29,822 nucleotides of DNA from DATAXV01 sp036272915. Lineage in GTDB: Bacteria > Chloroflexota > Dormibacteria > Dormibacterales > Dormibacteraceae. Both the position numbers and the translations under genes were made by a program. The stretch is taken from positions 1 through 29,822 of the forward strand of contig DATAXV010000108.1 in assembly GCA_036272915.1 (NCBI GenBank), in the 5' to 3' direction. The number at the start of each line of letters is the position of its first letter. The stretch's first letter is position 1. The notes under the pieces are model-generated. The model searched no databases. It was given only the letters and a program-made list of their open reading frames with translations, and had not been told where the DNA came from. Of this stretch, positions 15,214-23,815 are shown piece by piece.

Positions 15214-16380
15214 TCAGTTCAGGCGCTCGACGATCAGAGCCATGCCCTGACCACCGCCCACGCACATCGTCTCGAGGCCATAGGTCGCGCCGAGCGTACG
15301 AAGGTCGTTGAGCAGGGTACAGAGGATGCGGGCCCCGGTCATGCCGAAGGGGTGGCCGAGGGCGATGGCGCCGCCGTGCGGGTTGAGCCGGTCGCTGAAG
15401 GGGTCGATGCCGATGCCCCTCGCCGAGGGGATGACCTGGGCGGCGAAGGCCTCGTTGATCTCGACCACGTCGATGTCGCCGATCTTCATCCCGGCGCGCG
15501 CGAGCGCCTGCTTGCTGGCCTCGATCGGGCCCAGTCCCATGTACTCCGGCTCGAGGGCGGTGACGCCGGTGGCGATGATGCGGGCGAGGGGCTTGAGGCC
15601 CAGCTCGGCCGCCCTGCGGTCGGACATGATCAGGACCGCCGCGGTGCCGTCGTTGAGAGGGCAGGCGTTGCCGGCGGTGACCCGGCCGTCGGGGCGGAAC
15701 CGGGGCTCGAGCTGCGCCAGCCGCTCCAGCGTGGTGCCCGGCCGCGGCCCGTCGTCCTTGGTCATGACGTTGCCGTCGGCGAGCGGGATGGGGACGATCT
15801 CCCGGTCGAAGAACCCGTCGTCGCGCGCCTTGACGGCGGCGGTCTGGCTCTTCACGGCGAAGCGGTCCATCTCCTCGCGGCCGATGTGCTCGCGGTCGGC
15901 GACCCGCTCGGCCGTCTCCCCCATCTCGATGTAGATGTCGGGGTAGCCGAGCTCGTTGCCCGGCTGCAGCTTCGGGTTCTGGCCCTCGACCGGGTCGGAC
16001 GAGCCGGCCTGGCCGAAGCGGCTGACCGACTCCACGCCGACCGAGAGGAAGGTGTCGCCCTCCCCCGCCTTGATCGCGTGGAAGGCCATCCGGGTGGTCT
16101 GCAGCGAGGACGAGCAGTAGCGGGTGATGGTGCAGCCGGGGACGTCGAGGTGGGTCAGGACGCTGATGACCCGGCCCAGGTTGTGGCCCTGCTCGCCCCC
16201 GGGCAGGCCGCAGCCGCAGATGAGATCGTCGATCTCACCTGCCGGGAGCGAGGGGACCTGCTTCAGGACCTCGTTGACGACGTGCGCGGCGAGGTCGTCG
16301 GACCGCCAATCGACCAGCGACCCCTTGAAGGCTCTGCCGATGGGTGAGCGGCCGGCGGCGACGATGACGGCTTCGGGCAT
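15214..16380 (-). CDS. acetyl-CoA C-acyltransferase (thiolase)
   Basis: A 388-residue type II thiolase that condenses or cleaves acyl-CoA and acetyl-CoA. The nucleophile is Cys89 (RYCSSSLQT), His343 lies in LGHPFGMTGAR, and Cys373 in CVGGGQG is the second catalytic cysteine. VEINEAFAAQVIP is the NEAF motif. All catalytic residues are intact and the length is normal (about 390). The ATG at 16380 has GGAGG five bases upstream (16386-16390). It heads an operon with DUF2087 and the thioredoxin-like protein. Whether it serves fatty-acid beta-oxidation or acetoacetyl-CoA synthesis cannot be told; no FadB-type partner is in the window. Confidence 0.95.
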   Translation of the reverse strand: MPEAVIVAAGRSPIGRAFKGSLVDWRSDDLAAHVVNEVLKQVPSLPAGEIDDLICGCGLPGGEQGHNLGRVISVLTHLDVPGCTITRYCSSSLQTTRMAFHAIKAGEGDTFLSVGVESVSRFGQAGSSDPVEGQNPKLQPGNELGYPDIYIEMGETAERVADREHIGREEMDRFAVKSQTAAVKARDDGFFDREIVPIPLADGNVMTKDDGPRPGTTLERLAQLEPRFRPDGRVTAGNACPLNDGTAAVLIMSDRRAAELGLKPLARIIATGVTALEPEYMGLGPIEASKQALARAGMKIGDIDVVEINEAFAAQVIPSARGIGIDPFSDRLNPHGGAIALGHPFGMTGARILCTLLNDLRTLGATYGLETMCVGGGQGMALIVERLN

Positions 16381-16382
16381 GG

Positions 16383-16432
16383 TTTCCTCCGTTGCAGGCG
16401 GCTAATGCCGCATTGCGTCACAATCGAGTTTA
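16383..16432 (-). promoter_or_regulatory. thiolase promoter region with inverted repeat
   Basis: On the minus strand TAAACT (16432-16427) is a possible -10. A perfect inverted repeat, AATGC-1-GCATT (16404-16414), sits in the leader, and GGAGG at 16390-16386 is the ribosome site. The repeat could be a repressor operator or a small hairpin. The remaining gene-free bases to 16538 show nothing further. Confidence 0.35.
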
Positions 16433-16538
16433 TCCCGACCGCCCGGTCGATGCCACGGCGACGCGAGAGGTGCCCCGGCGGTGCGCAGTTCGAGGTTACC
16501 GACCGCCCACGGGCGCCGTGCCCTCCTCGCCGCGACGA

Positions 16539-17567
16539 TCAGCGCGGCGCCATCGGCGGGCGGTCGGCGGGGCTCGTGACCACCCGGATCGGCGAGCCGG
16601 CGAGGTACGCCCTGACGTCCTCCGCCATCCGCTGCCAGGCCGCACGGAAGAGCTGCTCGGTGACGTAGCCGATGTGCGGGGTGAGGACGACATTGTCGAG
16701 CGAGCGGAGGGGGTGATCCGCGGGGAGCGGCTCGCGGTCGTAGACGTCGAGGCCGGCACCGGCGAGGTGGCCGGAGCGGAGCGACTCGATGAGCGCCGCC
16801 TCCTCGACGATCGGACCGCGGGAGATGTTCACCAGGATCGCGCCCGGCTTCATCTTGGCGAGGTCGCCCGCGCGCAGCGTGTTGCGGGAACGCTCGGAGA
16901 AGACGAGGAAGACCCCGAGAACGTCCGCCGACGACAGGAGCTCGTCCTTGGTCACCTTCCCCACACCGAGTTCGGCGCAACGCTCGTCGGTCAGGTTCTG
17001 GCTCCAGGCGACCACGTCCATGCCCAGCGCCTTCGCGACCGGGACCATCGCCCCGCCGAGGTGCCCGGCGCCGAGGAGGCCGAGGGTCTTGCCGGCGAGC
17101 GGGATCGGGAACCCGGTCTGCCAGCCGCCGGCGCGGATGACCCGATCCTCGATCCCGATCCGCTTGGCGACGGCGAAGGTCAGCGCCCATGCCATCTCCG
17201 ACGGCGCCGGCAGGCCGACGGACGCCCGGCGGTCGGCGGGGCGAGCGGCGGCGCCGGGCCCGGTCTCGGCCGTGCCGCACAGCAGGATCCCCCGCGCGAT
17301 CCGGGCCTCGTGATCGATGACGTTGCTCGACCGGCCGTTGCAGACGATCAGCTTCAGATTGGGAAGTGCCTCGAGCACCGTTCGGGGGAACCTGGCCCGC
17401 TGCTGGGTGATGACGACGACCTCGTAGTCGGAGAGCTCGTCGGCGAGGCGCTCGGCCGGTATCGCCTCGCGATAGACACTAACCTCGGCGCCGTCGGGCA
17501 GCCCTGTCCAGTCGCCATATTCCAGGGCGACCCCGATGTAGTCGTCGAGGATGGCGATCTTCGTCAT
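16539..17567 (-). CDS. D-2-hydroxyacid dehydrogenase family protein
   Basis: A 342-residue NAD(P)-dependent dehydrogenase of the D-isomer-specific 2-hydroxyacid family (PGDH/lactate/glyoxylate type). GLLGAGHLGGAM is the nucleotide-binding loop, ILVNISRGPIVEEAAL has the catalytic Arg, DVYDREPLP has the Glu region and LTPHIGYVTEQ the catalytic His. Between the substrate domain and the hinge (ILLCGTAETGPGAAARPADRRAS...SEMAWAL) there is an extra Ala/Arg-rich stretch of roughly 15 residues not usual at this spot. The ATG at 17567 was chosen over the longer frame because the protein family begins with this KIAILDDY strand. It is alone on its strand, downstream of ilvN by 227 bases. Confidence 0.88.
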   Translation of the reverse strand: MTKIAILDDYIGVALEYGDWTGLPDGAEVSVYREAIPAERLADELSDYEVVVITQQRARFPRTVLEALPNLKLIVCNGRSSNVIDHEARIARGILLCGTAETGPGAAARPADRRASVGLPAPSEMAWALTFAVAKRIGIEDRVIRAGGWQTGFPIPLAGKTLGLLGAGHLGGAMVPVAKALGMDVVAWSQNLTDERCAELGVGKVTKDELLSSADVLGVFLVFSERSRNTLRAGDLAKMKPGAILVNISRGPIVEEAALIESLRSGHLAGAGLDVYDREPLPADHPLRSLDNVVLTPHIGYVTEQLFRAAWQRMAEDVRAYLAGSPIRVVTSPADRPPMAPR

Positions 17568-17608
17568 ACCCGCCACCTGGCTTCGCCCTGGTCCTGTCTT
17601 CCGAGCAC
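17564..17608 (-). CDS. possible 14-codon mini-ORF coupled to the dehydrogenase
   Basis: On the minus strand AGGAGG (17619-17614), five bases and a GTG open a 14-codon frame whose TGA overlaps the dehydrogenase ATG as ATGA. The arrangement looks like a translational-coupling leader, although the peptide has no regulatory codon bias. The rest of 17609-17794, between ilvN and this gene, shows no gene or clear terminator. Confidence 0.3.
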   Translation of the reverse strand: MLGRQDQGEARWRV

Positions 17609-17794
17609 GATGTCCTCCTCGCTGCTTGGGCGAGCCGACCCGCTGCGCCGTCGGCCTGTCACCGGGGAATGGGTCCACGTCGCCACCAGCGCCTCCGCAT
17701 CACCGACCCGAGGTGAGAAGCCGAGGCAGGCGCCCACCGCGGCAGCTCCGCTGGCGCCACGAAGAGGGGCGCGACCGAGAGCCCGGCATCGGCC

Positions 17795-18319
17795 TCACGC
17801 CATCGACATCGCCACCGGCCCGGAGCGGGCGAGCTCGAGAACCCCATAGGGCGTGAACTCCCGCAGCAGCGCGTCCATGCCGCTCTGCTCACCGCTCAAC
17901 TCGACGAGGACGCGATCGGGGGCCTGATCGATGACCCGTCCGCCGACACGCTCGACCAGGGTCATGGCCTCACGACGCCGCTCGCCCTGCACCTCGAGCT
18001 TGATCAGGACCATCTCCCGGATCAGCTTCGCCTGCTCGGTGAGATCCTCGATCTCCACGACCTCGATCACCCGGTCGAGCTGCTTCTCGACCTGGTCGAC
18101 CTCGGCATGCCCCGCGTCCACGGTGATGGTCATGCGCGAGCAGTTGGGCCGGTTGGTGGTGCCGACGGAGAGGCCCTGGATGTTGAAGCCCCGCCGCCTG
18201 ATCATCCCGCTGACCTTGGAGAGCACGCCCGGCTTGTTCTCGACCACCACCGAGATCACCCGCAGGCGTTCGGGGGCGGCCGTCTGGGCCTCGTCGGGGG
18301 CAGTGCTAGGCATACTCAT
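17795..18319 (-). CDS. ilvN: acetolactate synthase small (regulatory) subunit
   Basis: A 174-residue regulatory subunit that activates IlvB and confers feedback inhibition by valine. The N-terminal ACT domain is clear: LRVISVVVENKPGVLSKVSGMIRRRGFNIQGLSVG (about residues 19-53). The C-terminal ALS_ss domain follows (EVQGERRREAMTLVERVGGRVID, then GEQSGMDALLREFTPYGVLELARSG). The ATG at 18319 has AAGGAG seven bases upstream, located inside the end of ilvB, and the genes overlap by 14 bases, so the subunits are coupled. It is controlled with ilvB by the upstream attenuator. Confidence 0.96.
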   Translation of the reverse strand: MSMPSTAPDEAQTAAPERLRVISVVVENKPGVLSKVSGMIRRRGFNIQGLSVGTTNRPNCSRMTITVDAGHAEVDQVEKQLDRVIEVVEIEDLTEQAKLIREMVLIKLEVQGERRREAMTLVERVGGRVIDQAPDRVLVELSGEQSGMDALLREFTPYGVLELARSGPVAMSMA

Positions 18320-19994
18320 CCGGCAGCTCCTTGAAGTCGTTCAGCCCCGCGCCCAGGGGCACGATGGGATAGACGTCGGCCTCGGGGTCGATGCGGCAGT
18401 CGATCAGCACCGGGCCCTTGGTGTGCTGGGCGTACTCGAGGGCGTCCTCGACCTGGTCCAGCCGCTCGACCAGCAGACCGGGCAGGCCGTAGGCGTCGGC
18501 AAGCTTGACGAAGTCGGGCATGACGGTCAGGTCGGACTCGGAGCGGATGCCGCCATAGAAGTCGTCCTGGAACTGCCGGACCATGCCCAGGGAGAAGTTG
18601 TTGAGCAGGACGATGTTGATGTCGAGCTTCTGCTCCACCGCCACCGACAGCTCCTGCGCCGTCATCACGAACCCGCCCTCGCCGGCGACGCACCAGACCG
18701 CCTTGTCGGGCCGGGCGACCTTGGCGCCGATCGCGGCGGGGAGGGCGAAGCCCATCGTCCCCGCTCCGCCCGAGTTGATGAAGAGCCCGGGACGGGCGTA
18801 GTTCCACCAGAGCGCGGCCCAGATCTGGTTCTGACCGACGTCGGCGACGACGATGGCGTCGTCCGCGCACCGGCGGTACATCTCCAGCATCACGTCCTGG
18901 GGCTGGAGATGGCCGTTGGAGTGGACGTACTTGAGCGGGTGCTCCTCGCGCCAGCGCTCGATCTGCGTCAGCCACGCCTGCCGGCTCACCGGCGCCGGCT
19001 GGACGTGGGGCAGCAGGGCGCGCAGGGCGACCCTGGCGTCGGCGACCACCTCCAGGTGCGGGCGCACGTTCTTGCCGATCTCGGAGCGGTCGATGTCGAT
19101 GTGGATGAAGGTCTTCGCCATCGGCGCCCAGTCGGAGAGCTTGGCCGTCACCCGGTCGTCGACCCGCATCCCGACCATCATCAGGACGTCGGCGTTCTGG
19201 ACCGCCTTGTTGTTCCAGCCGGTCCCCATGAACCCGGTCATGTGCAGAGCCAGGGGGTGGCTGACGGGGAAGGCGCCGACGCCGAGCAGCGTGGTCCCGG
19301 TCGGGGTGCCACTGGTCTCGGCCAGCTGCTGGAGCTCGGCCTCGGCACCGCTCAGGATCACGCCGTGCCCGGCCAGGATGACCGGCCGCTCGGCCTCGGC
19401 CAGGGCCTTCGCCGCCTGCTCGACCTGGCTCAGGTCGGCCTCATAGGCGGGCCGGTAGCCGGGCAGGTCGAAGGTGTCCGGCCAGACCGGATCGCACTCC
19501 TTCAGTTGAGCGTCCTTGCAGACGTCGATCAGGACCGGGCCGGGGCGGCCGGTGGTGGCGATGTGGAACGCCTCGTGGATGGCCTGGGGGATCTCCTCGG
19601 GCCGCGTCACCAGGTAGTTGTGCTTGGTCACCGGCTGGCTGCAGCCGATCACGTCCGACTCCTGGAAGGCGTCGCGACCGACCACGTCACTGGCCACCTG
19701 ACCGGTGATGGCGACCATCGGCACCGAGTCCATGAAGGCGGTGGCGAGACCGGTGATCAGATTGAGCGCCCCCGGGCCGGAGGTGGCGAAGACGACCGCC
19801 GGGCGGCCGCAGGCACGGGCGTAGCCGTCGGCCATGTGCGCCGCGCCCTGCTCGTGGCGGACCAGGATGTGCTTCAGCGCAGGGTGTCGAGGGAGCTCCC
19901 GATAGATGGACAGGTTGGCCCCGCCCGGGTACCCGAAGATGGTGTCGACTCCCTCACGCTCCAGGGCGGTCAGGAGTATGTCTGCGCCGGTCAT
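18306..19994 (-). CDS. ilvB: acetolactate synthase large (catalytic) subunit
   Basis: A 562-residue ThDP- and FAD-dependent enzyme making acetolactate or acetohydroxybutyrate, the first common step of valine, leucine and isoleucine synthesis. Glu48 in VRHEQGAAHMADGYAR is the catalytic glutamate that activates ThDP. CVAGEGGFVMTAQELSVAVEQKLDINIVLLNN is the ThDP/Mg2+ motif (GEG...NN). FGYPGGANLSIYREL and FATSGPGALNLITGLATA are ALS signatures. The ATG at 19994 follows AGGAGA; the GTG six codons earlier overlaps that ribosome site and was rejected. The gene begins 40 bases after the attenuator terminator's U tract. No ilvC follows ilvN in this window. Confidence 0.96.
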   Translation of the reverse strand: MTGADILLTALEREGVDTIFGYPGGANLSIYRELPRHPALKHILVRHEQGAAHMADGYARACGRPAVVFATSGPGALNLITGLATAFMDSVPMVAITGQVASDVVGRDAFQESDVIGCSQPVTKHNYLVTRPEEIPQAIHEAFHIATTGRPGPVLIDVCKDAQLKECDPVWPDTFDLPGYRPAYEADLSQVEQAAKALAEAERPVILAGHGVILSGAEAELQQLAETSGTPTGTTLLGVGAFPVSHPLALHMTGFMGTGWNNKAVQNADVLMMVGMRVDDRVTAKLSDWAPMAKTFIHIDIDRSEIGKNVRPHLEVVADARVALRALLPHVQPAPVSRQAWLTQIERWREEHPLKYVHSNGHLQPQDVMLEMYRRCADDAIVVADVGQNQIWAALWWNYARPGLFINSGGAGTMGFALPAAIGAKVARPDKAVWCVAGEGGFVMTAQELSVAVEQKLDINIVLLNNFSLGMVRQFQDDFYGGIRSESDLTVMPDFVKLADAYGLPGLLVERLDQVEDALEYAQHTKGPVLIDCRIDPEADVYPIVPLGAGLNDFKELPDEYA

Positions 19995-20033
19995 ATGCTC
20001 TCCTCTCGCCACCGATCATCGGTCGGCGGCCAC

Positions 20034-20065
20034 AAAAAAAGCCCCCTGCCTTTCCGGCGGGGGGC
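20034..20065 (-). terminator. intrinsic terminator of the ilvBN attenuator
   Basis: The minus-strand transcript forms a 10-bp stem (20065-20056 with 20050-20041, one C-A mismatch) around the loop GGAAA, followed by seven U (20040-20034). It lies between the leader-peptide stop and ilvB, so it would stop transcription before ilvB unless its 5' arm is sequestered. Confidence 0.88.
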
Positions 20066-20117
20066 CTGGTCTCTGTCTTTGTCGATCAGGACGCGCGTTC
20101 CCCCGCCTCACCGAGGC
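20056..20117 (-). promoter_or_regulatory. antiterminator and pause-hairpin segments of the ilvBN leader
   Basis: GGCGGGGG in the leader-peptide codons (20107-20100) is perfectly complementary to CCCCCGCC in the 5' arm of the terminator (20063-20056), which gives the antiterminator. Overlapping it, GCCTC (20117-20113) pairs with GAGGC (20109-20105) as a small first hairpin. A ribosome stalled at the Val/Leu/Ile run leaves GGCGGGGG free to pair; a ribosome reaching the stop covers it and the terminator forms. Confidence 0.75.
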
Positions 20118-20163
20118 CAATAAGCGTTACGAGTACGAGGGATACGGTCACCTGCCGCGTCAT
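20086..20163 (-). CDS. ilvBN attenuation leader peptide
   Basis: A 25-residue peptide whose core VTVSLVLVTLIGL contains four Val, four Leu and one Ile within 13 residues. Three of the four Val codons are GTA, which looks rare in neighbouring genes, and the Ile is ATT and one Leu is CTT, so the stretch should be sensitive to branched-chain aminoacyl-tRNA supply. A terminator and antiterminator follow, then ilvB. This is the organisation of IvbL/IlvL-type leader peptides. The ATG is 10 bases after a TACACT box. No other protein-like property is visible; translation, not the product, is the function. Confidence 0.85.
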   Translation of the reverse strand: MTRQVTVSLVLVTLIGLGEAGERAS

Positions 20164-20173
20164 GATGGCTCTC

Positions 20174-20179
20174 AGTGTA
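20174..20179 (-). promoter_or_regulatory. -10 box of the ilvBN leader transcript
   Basis: TACACT on the minus strand (20179-20174) lies 10 bases before the leader-peptide ATG at 20163, leaving a 5' leader of only a few bases. No good -35 was found at 16-18 bases. Confidence 0.45.
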
Positions 20180-20273
20180 GGCGGAGCAGTTGATTCGGCG
20201 TAGTGCTCGAGGCACAAGCGGGGGACTCGAGGATTGTGCTCGGAGTCCACCGAGGGGCCTCGGTGGCGCGGAG

Positions 20274-20279
20274 TATCGT
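20274..20279 (+). promoter_or_regulatory. -10 box of the leuCD operon
   Basis: TATCGT lies 10 bases before the GTG of leuC at 20290. There is no Shine-Dalgarno, so leuC is probably translated from a leaderless or very short leader. It is divergent from the ilvBN leader promoter, 94 bases apart. Confidence 0.45.
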
Positions 20280-20289
20280 TGACAGCACT

Positions 20290-21687
<1,398 letters not shown>

Positions 21688-21706
21688 GGGTCAGCAGGAG
21701 ACGACG

Positions 21707-22306
21707 ATGGAAGCCTTTCGCAGCCTCACCGGACGCATGGCCCCGCTCGACCGGGCCAACGTCGACACCGACCAGATCATCCCCAAGCAGTTCCTGAAGC
21801 GGATCGAGCGGTCGGGCTTCGGCCCCTACCTCTTCTATGACTGGCGCCGGGAGGATCCCGACTTCGTCCTCAACCGGCCGCAGTACCAGGGCGCCAGCGT
21901 GCTCGTCACCGGCGCCAACTTCGGTTGCGGCTCATCCCGCGAGCACGCGCCGTGGTCGCTCGAGGACGCCGGCTTCCGGGCCGTGATCGCGCCCAGCTTC
22001 GCGGACATCTTCCGGAACAACTGCCACAAGGTCGGCGTGCTCCCGGTCGAGCTGCCCGAGGCCTCGGTGCGGCGTCTGATCGAGATCGCCGAGGAGGACC
22101 CGACGGCCTCGATCACCGTCGACCTCGAGCGCCAGGTGGTCAGCACCGGCGATCTCGAGGAGCACTTCGACGTCGACCCCTTCGTGCGCGAGTCCCTCAT
22201 CAATGGATGGGACGACATCGCGCGGACGCTCCTTCACGACGAGGAGATCGGCGAATTCGAGGGCCGGCGGCCGGCCTTCCGTCCGTCGGTGGCCGCACAG
22301 GTGTAG
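21707..22306 (+). CDS. leuD: 3-isopropylmalate dehydratase small subunit
   Basis: A 199-residue swivelling-domain subunit of isopropylmalate isomerase. NVDTDQIIPKQFLKRIERSGFG and GANFGCGSSREHAPWSLEDAGFRAVIAPSFADIFRNNC are the conserved blocks, including the GCGSSREHAP substrate loop. Length is normal. The ATG at 21707 has CAGGAG upstream (21695-21700); the open frame that continues back into leuC was rejected. It forms an operon with leuC. Confidence 0.97.
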   Translation: MEAFRSLTGRMAPLDRANVDTDQIIPKQFLKRIERSGFGPYLFYDWRREDPDFVLNRPQYQGASVLVTGANFGCGSSREHAPWSLEDAGFRAVIAPSFADIFRNNCHKVGVLPVELPEASVRRLIEIAEEDPTASITVDLERQVVSTGDLEEHFDVDPFVRESLINGWDDIARTLLHDEEIGEFEGRRPAFRPSVAAQV

Positions 22307-22314
22307 TCCGGTCC

Positions 22315-22344
22315 GCATCGCCTCCTCAGACAAGGGGGCGATGC
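22315..22344 (+). terminator. hairpin after leuD
   Basis: GCATCGCC (22315-22322) pairs with GGCGATGC (22337-22344) over a 14-base loop, 9 bases after the leuD stop. No U tract follows. It is a candidate terminator for leuCD. Confidence 0.4.
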
Positions 22345-22362
22345 CTGACAGAGGCGAGCGAC

Positions 22363-22386
22363 TGTGAGGCACTGTCCGGCCTCACA
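22363..22386. repeat. perfect 8-bp inverted repeat between leuD and the secretion operon
   Basis: TGTGAGGC (22363-22370) and GCCTCACA (22379-22386) form a perfect stem with an 8-base loop, the second hairpin in tandem after leuD. It could be a terminator without U tract or an operator. Bases 22387-22504 show no gene. Confidence 0.4.
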
Positions 22387-22504
22387 GATTCGCTGGCCAA
22401 GACCGACGCTGTTTCCCACATCCGAAGCATTCATCGATAGCGTTTTCACGTCCGCCTCTGGTCGATCTGGGGCGCGACCTGTAGCGAACTGAACGGACCC
22501 TTTG

Positions 22505-22533
22505 TTGCGACGGTTGGACCGACGTCTTAGGAT
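22505..22533 (+). promoter_or_regulatory. promoter of the conjugation/secretion operon
   Basis: TTGCGA (22505-22510), a 17-base spacer and TAGGAT (22528-22533) make a sigma-70-type promoter, about 60 bases before the first gene, which has AGGGG near its start. Confidence 0.45.
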
Positions 22534-22600
22534 GTAGGCACCAGCATGTCCCATACGATGGAAAAACATCCTCGCAAGGGACGAGCAGCAGGGGTGAGTG

Positions 22601-23815
22601 ATGGAGAGGGCGCCTGTGGCTGAAGCCAAGCGTTTCGACCCGGAGCCAGGCGATGCCGCGGACCTCCGGTCGAATCAGGAGGCTGCGGATCTGGGGCCAG
22701 CGGCCCCCGGGGAGCAGGGGGAGTCCGCCCCCGGTCCTCTCGTGTCCGAAGACGGCCACTGGTGGTGGGACGGCAACGAGTGGCAGCCGATGACCCCCCC
22801 TCCCGCGCAGGCGGGCGTCGCTGAGAGCCACGAAGGTGAGCCGGAGCCGTTCCGCGCCGAGACCTTTCTCCGCAGGCACTCCGGCGGCCCCCCGGTCGGC
22901 GGCGCGCGCCGGATCCTCTACCAGCTCAGTCATGGGGCGATCAACCTCGGCCCCAGTGCCAGGGACCAGCGCGAGCAGGCGCTGATGGGCCTGGCTCGGA
23001 CGCCGGTGAAGGATCCGCCGATGAGGCTCGCCTTCGTCAGCTCCAAGGGCGGCGTCGGCAAGACCACGACCTGCCTGATGACGGCGAGCCAGCTTGGCCT
23101 CCTCCGGCATGACCGGATCGTCTCGCTCGAGGCCAATCCGCATCACGGGACGTTCAGATCCCGTGTGCGCATGTACCATAACCGCTCGGTACAGGATCTT
23201 CTCGCTTACCTAGACGATCTCTCACACGACGACGACATTTCCTACCCGATGCTGCACCGCTTCGTCACTCAAGCCGACGACACCAGGCTCGAAGTCCTGG
23301 CCATCCCATTGGATGCGGGGATCTCGCACGCCCTCGGCGAGGGCGACTACCGGCGCATCCTCCGTATCCTCTATCGCTTCTATGACGTGCTCGCTCTCGA
23401 CCTCGGTACCGGGCTCCTCGAGCCCAGCACCGCTTACATGCTCCGGGTCTGCGACCAGGCGGTCGTCATCTCCCCCGCCGCCCTCGACGGCGGCAAGCTC
23501 GCCGACTACACGCTCGATTACATCGAGGCGCGACGCGGCAAGGAGTGGCTCAGGGAGCGGGCGATGATCGTCATCAACGGAGTCCGCCGGGACACCCTGC
23601 TCGAGGTCAGCGCCATGGAGCGGCACTTCCGCAAGCGGGTGCGCTCCACGCATCGCATCCGCTGGGACCGGCACCTGGAGGCCGGCGGCGTGTTCGAGTG
23701 GCCGGAGGTCTCGACCGGTGCCCGGGACGACTACCTCGAGGTCGCGGCGGCGGTCGGCGGCGGCTTCAACCTCGGCCCCTCTCCCGACAGCTTGGAGGAG
23801 GACGGCCGATGCTAG
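22601..23815 (+). CDS. MinD/ParA-like P-loop ATPase at the head of the Tcp operon
   Basis: A 404-residue protein. Residues 1-110 are low-complexity and acidic, with a short Trp-rich motif HWWWDGNEWQPM (about 53-64) like the WDG...W motif of DUF2510-type membrane proteins. The ATPase domain begins at about residue 140: FVSSKGGVGKTTT (deviant Walker A, Lys149), a switch region DLGTGL near Asp267 and VVISPAALDGGKLADYTLDYI further on. This is the SIMIBI family used for positioning or membrane-linked machines. No ParB-like gene is seen. ATG at 22601 is chosen over the adjacent GTG at 22598. The stop overlaps the tcpC-like ATG by 7 bases, so it is coupled to the secretion genes. Confidence 0.82.
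   Translation: MERAPVAEAKRFDPEPGDAADLRSNQEAADLGPAAPGEQGESAPGPLVSEDGHWWWDGNEWQPMTPPPAQAGVAESHEGEPEPFRAETFLRRHSGGPPVGGARRILYQLSHGAINLGPSARDQREQALMGLARTPVKDPPMRLAFVSSKGGVGKTTTCLMTASQLGLLRHDRIVSLEANPHHGTFRSRVRMYHNRSVQDLLAYLDDLSHDDDISYPMLHRFVTQADDTRLEVLAIPLDAGISHALGEGDYRRILRILYRFYDVLALDLGTGLLEPSTAYMLRVCDQAVVISPAALDGGKLADYTLDYIEARRGKEWLRERAMIVINGVRRDTLLEVSAMERHFRKRVRSTHRIRWDRHLEAGGVFEWPEVSTGARDDYLEVAAAVGGGFNLGPSPDSLEEDGRC

Noticed and set aside
20013..20289. T-box riboswitch before ilvB or leuC
   Set aside because: No T-box sequence (AGGGTGGNACCGCG-like) or specifier stem was found. The leader peptide plus antiterminator explains the terminator on the ilvB side.
22382..23179. Minus-strand frame of 265 codons across the secretion-operon promoter
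   Set aside because: It lies opposite the MinD-like ATPase with its intact P-loop, covers the promoter and shows no domain.
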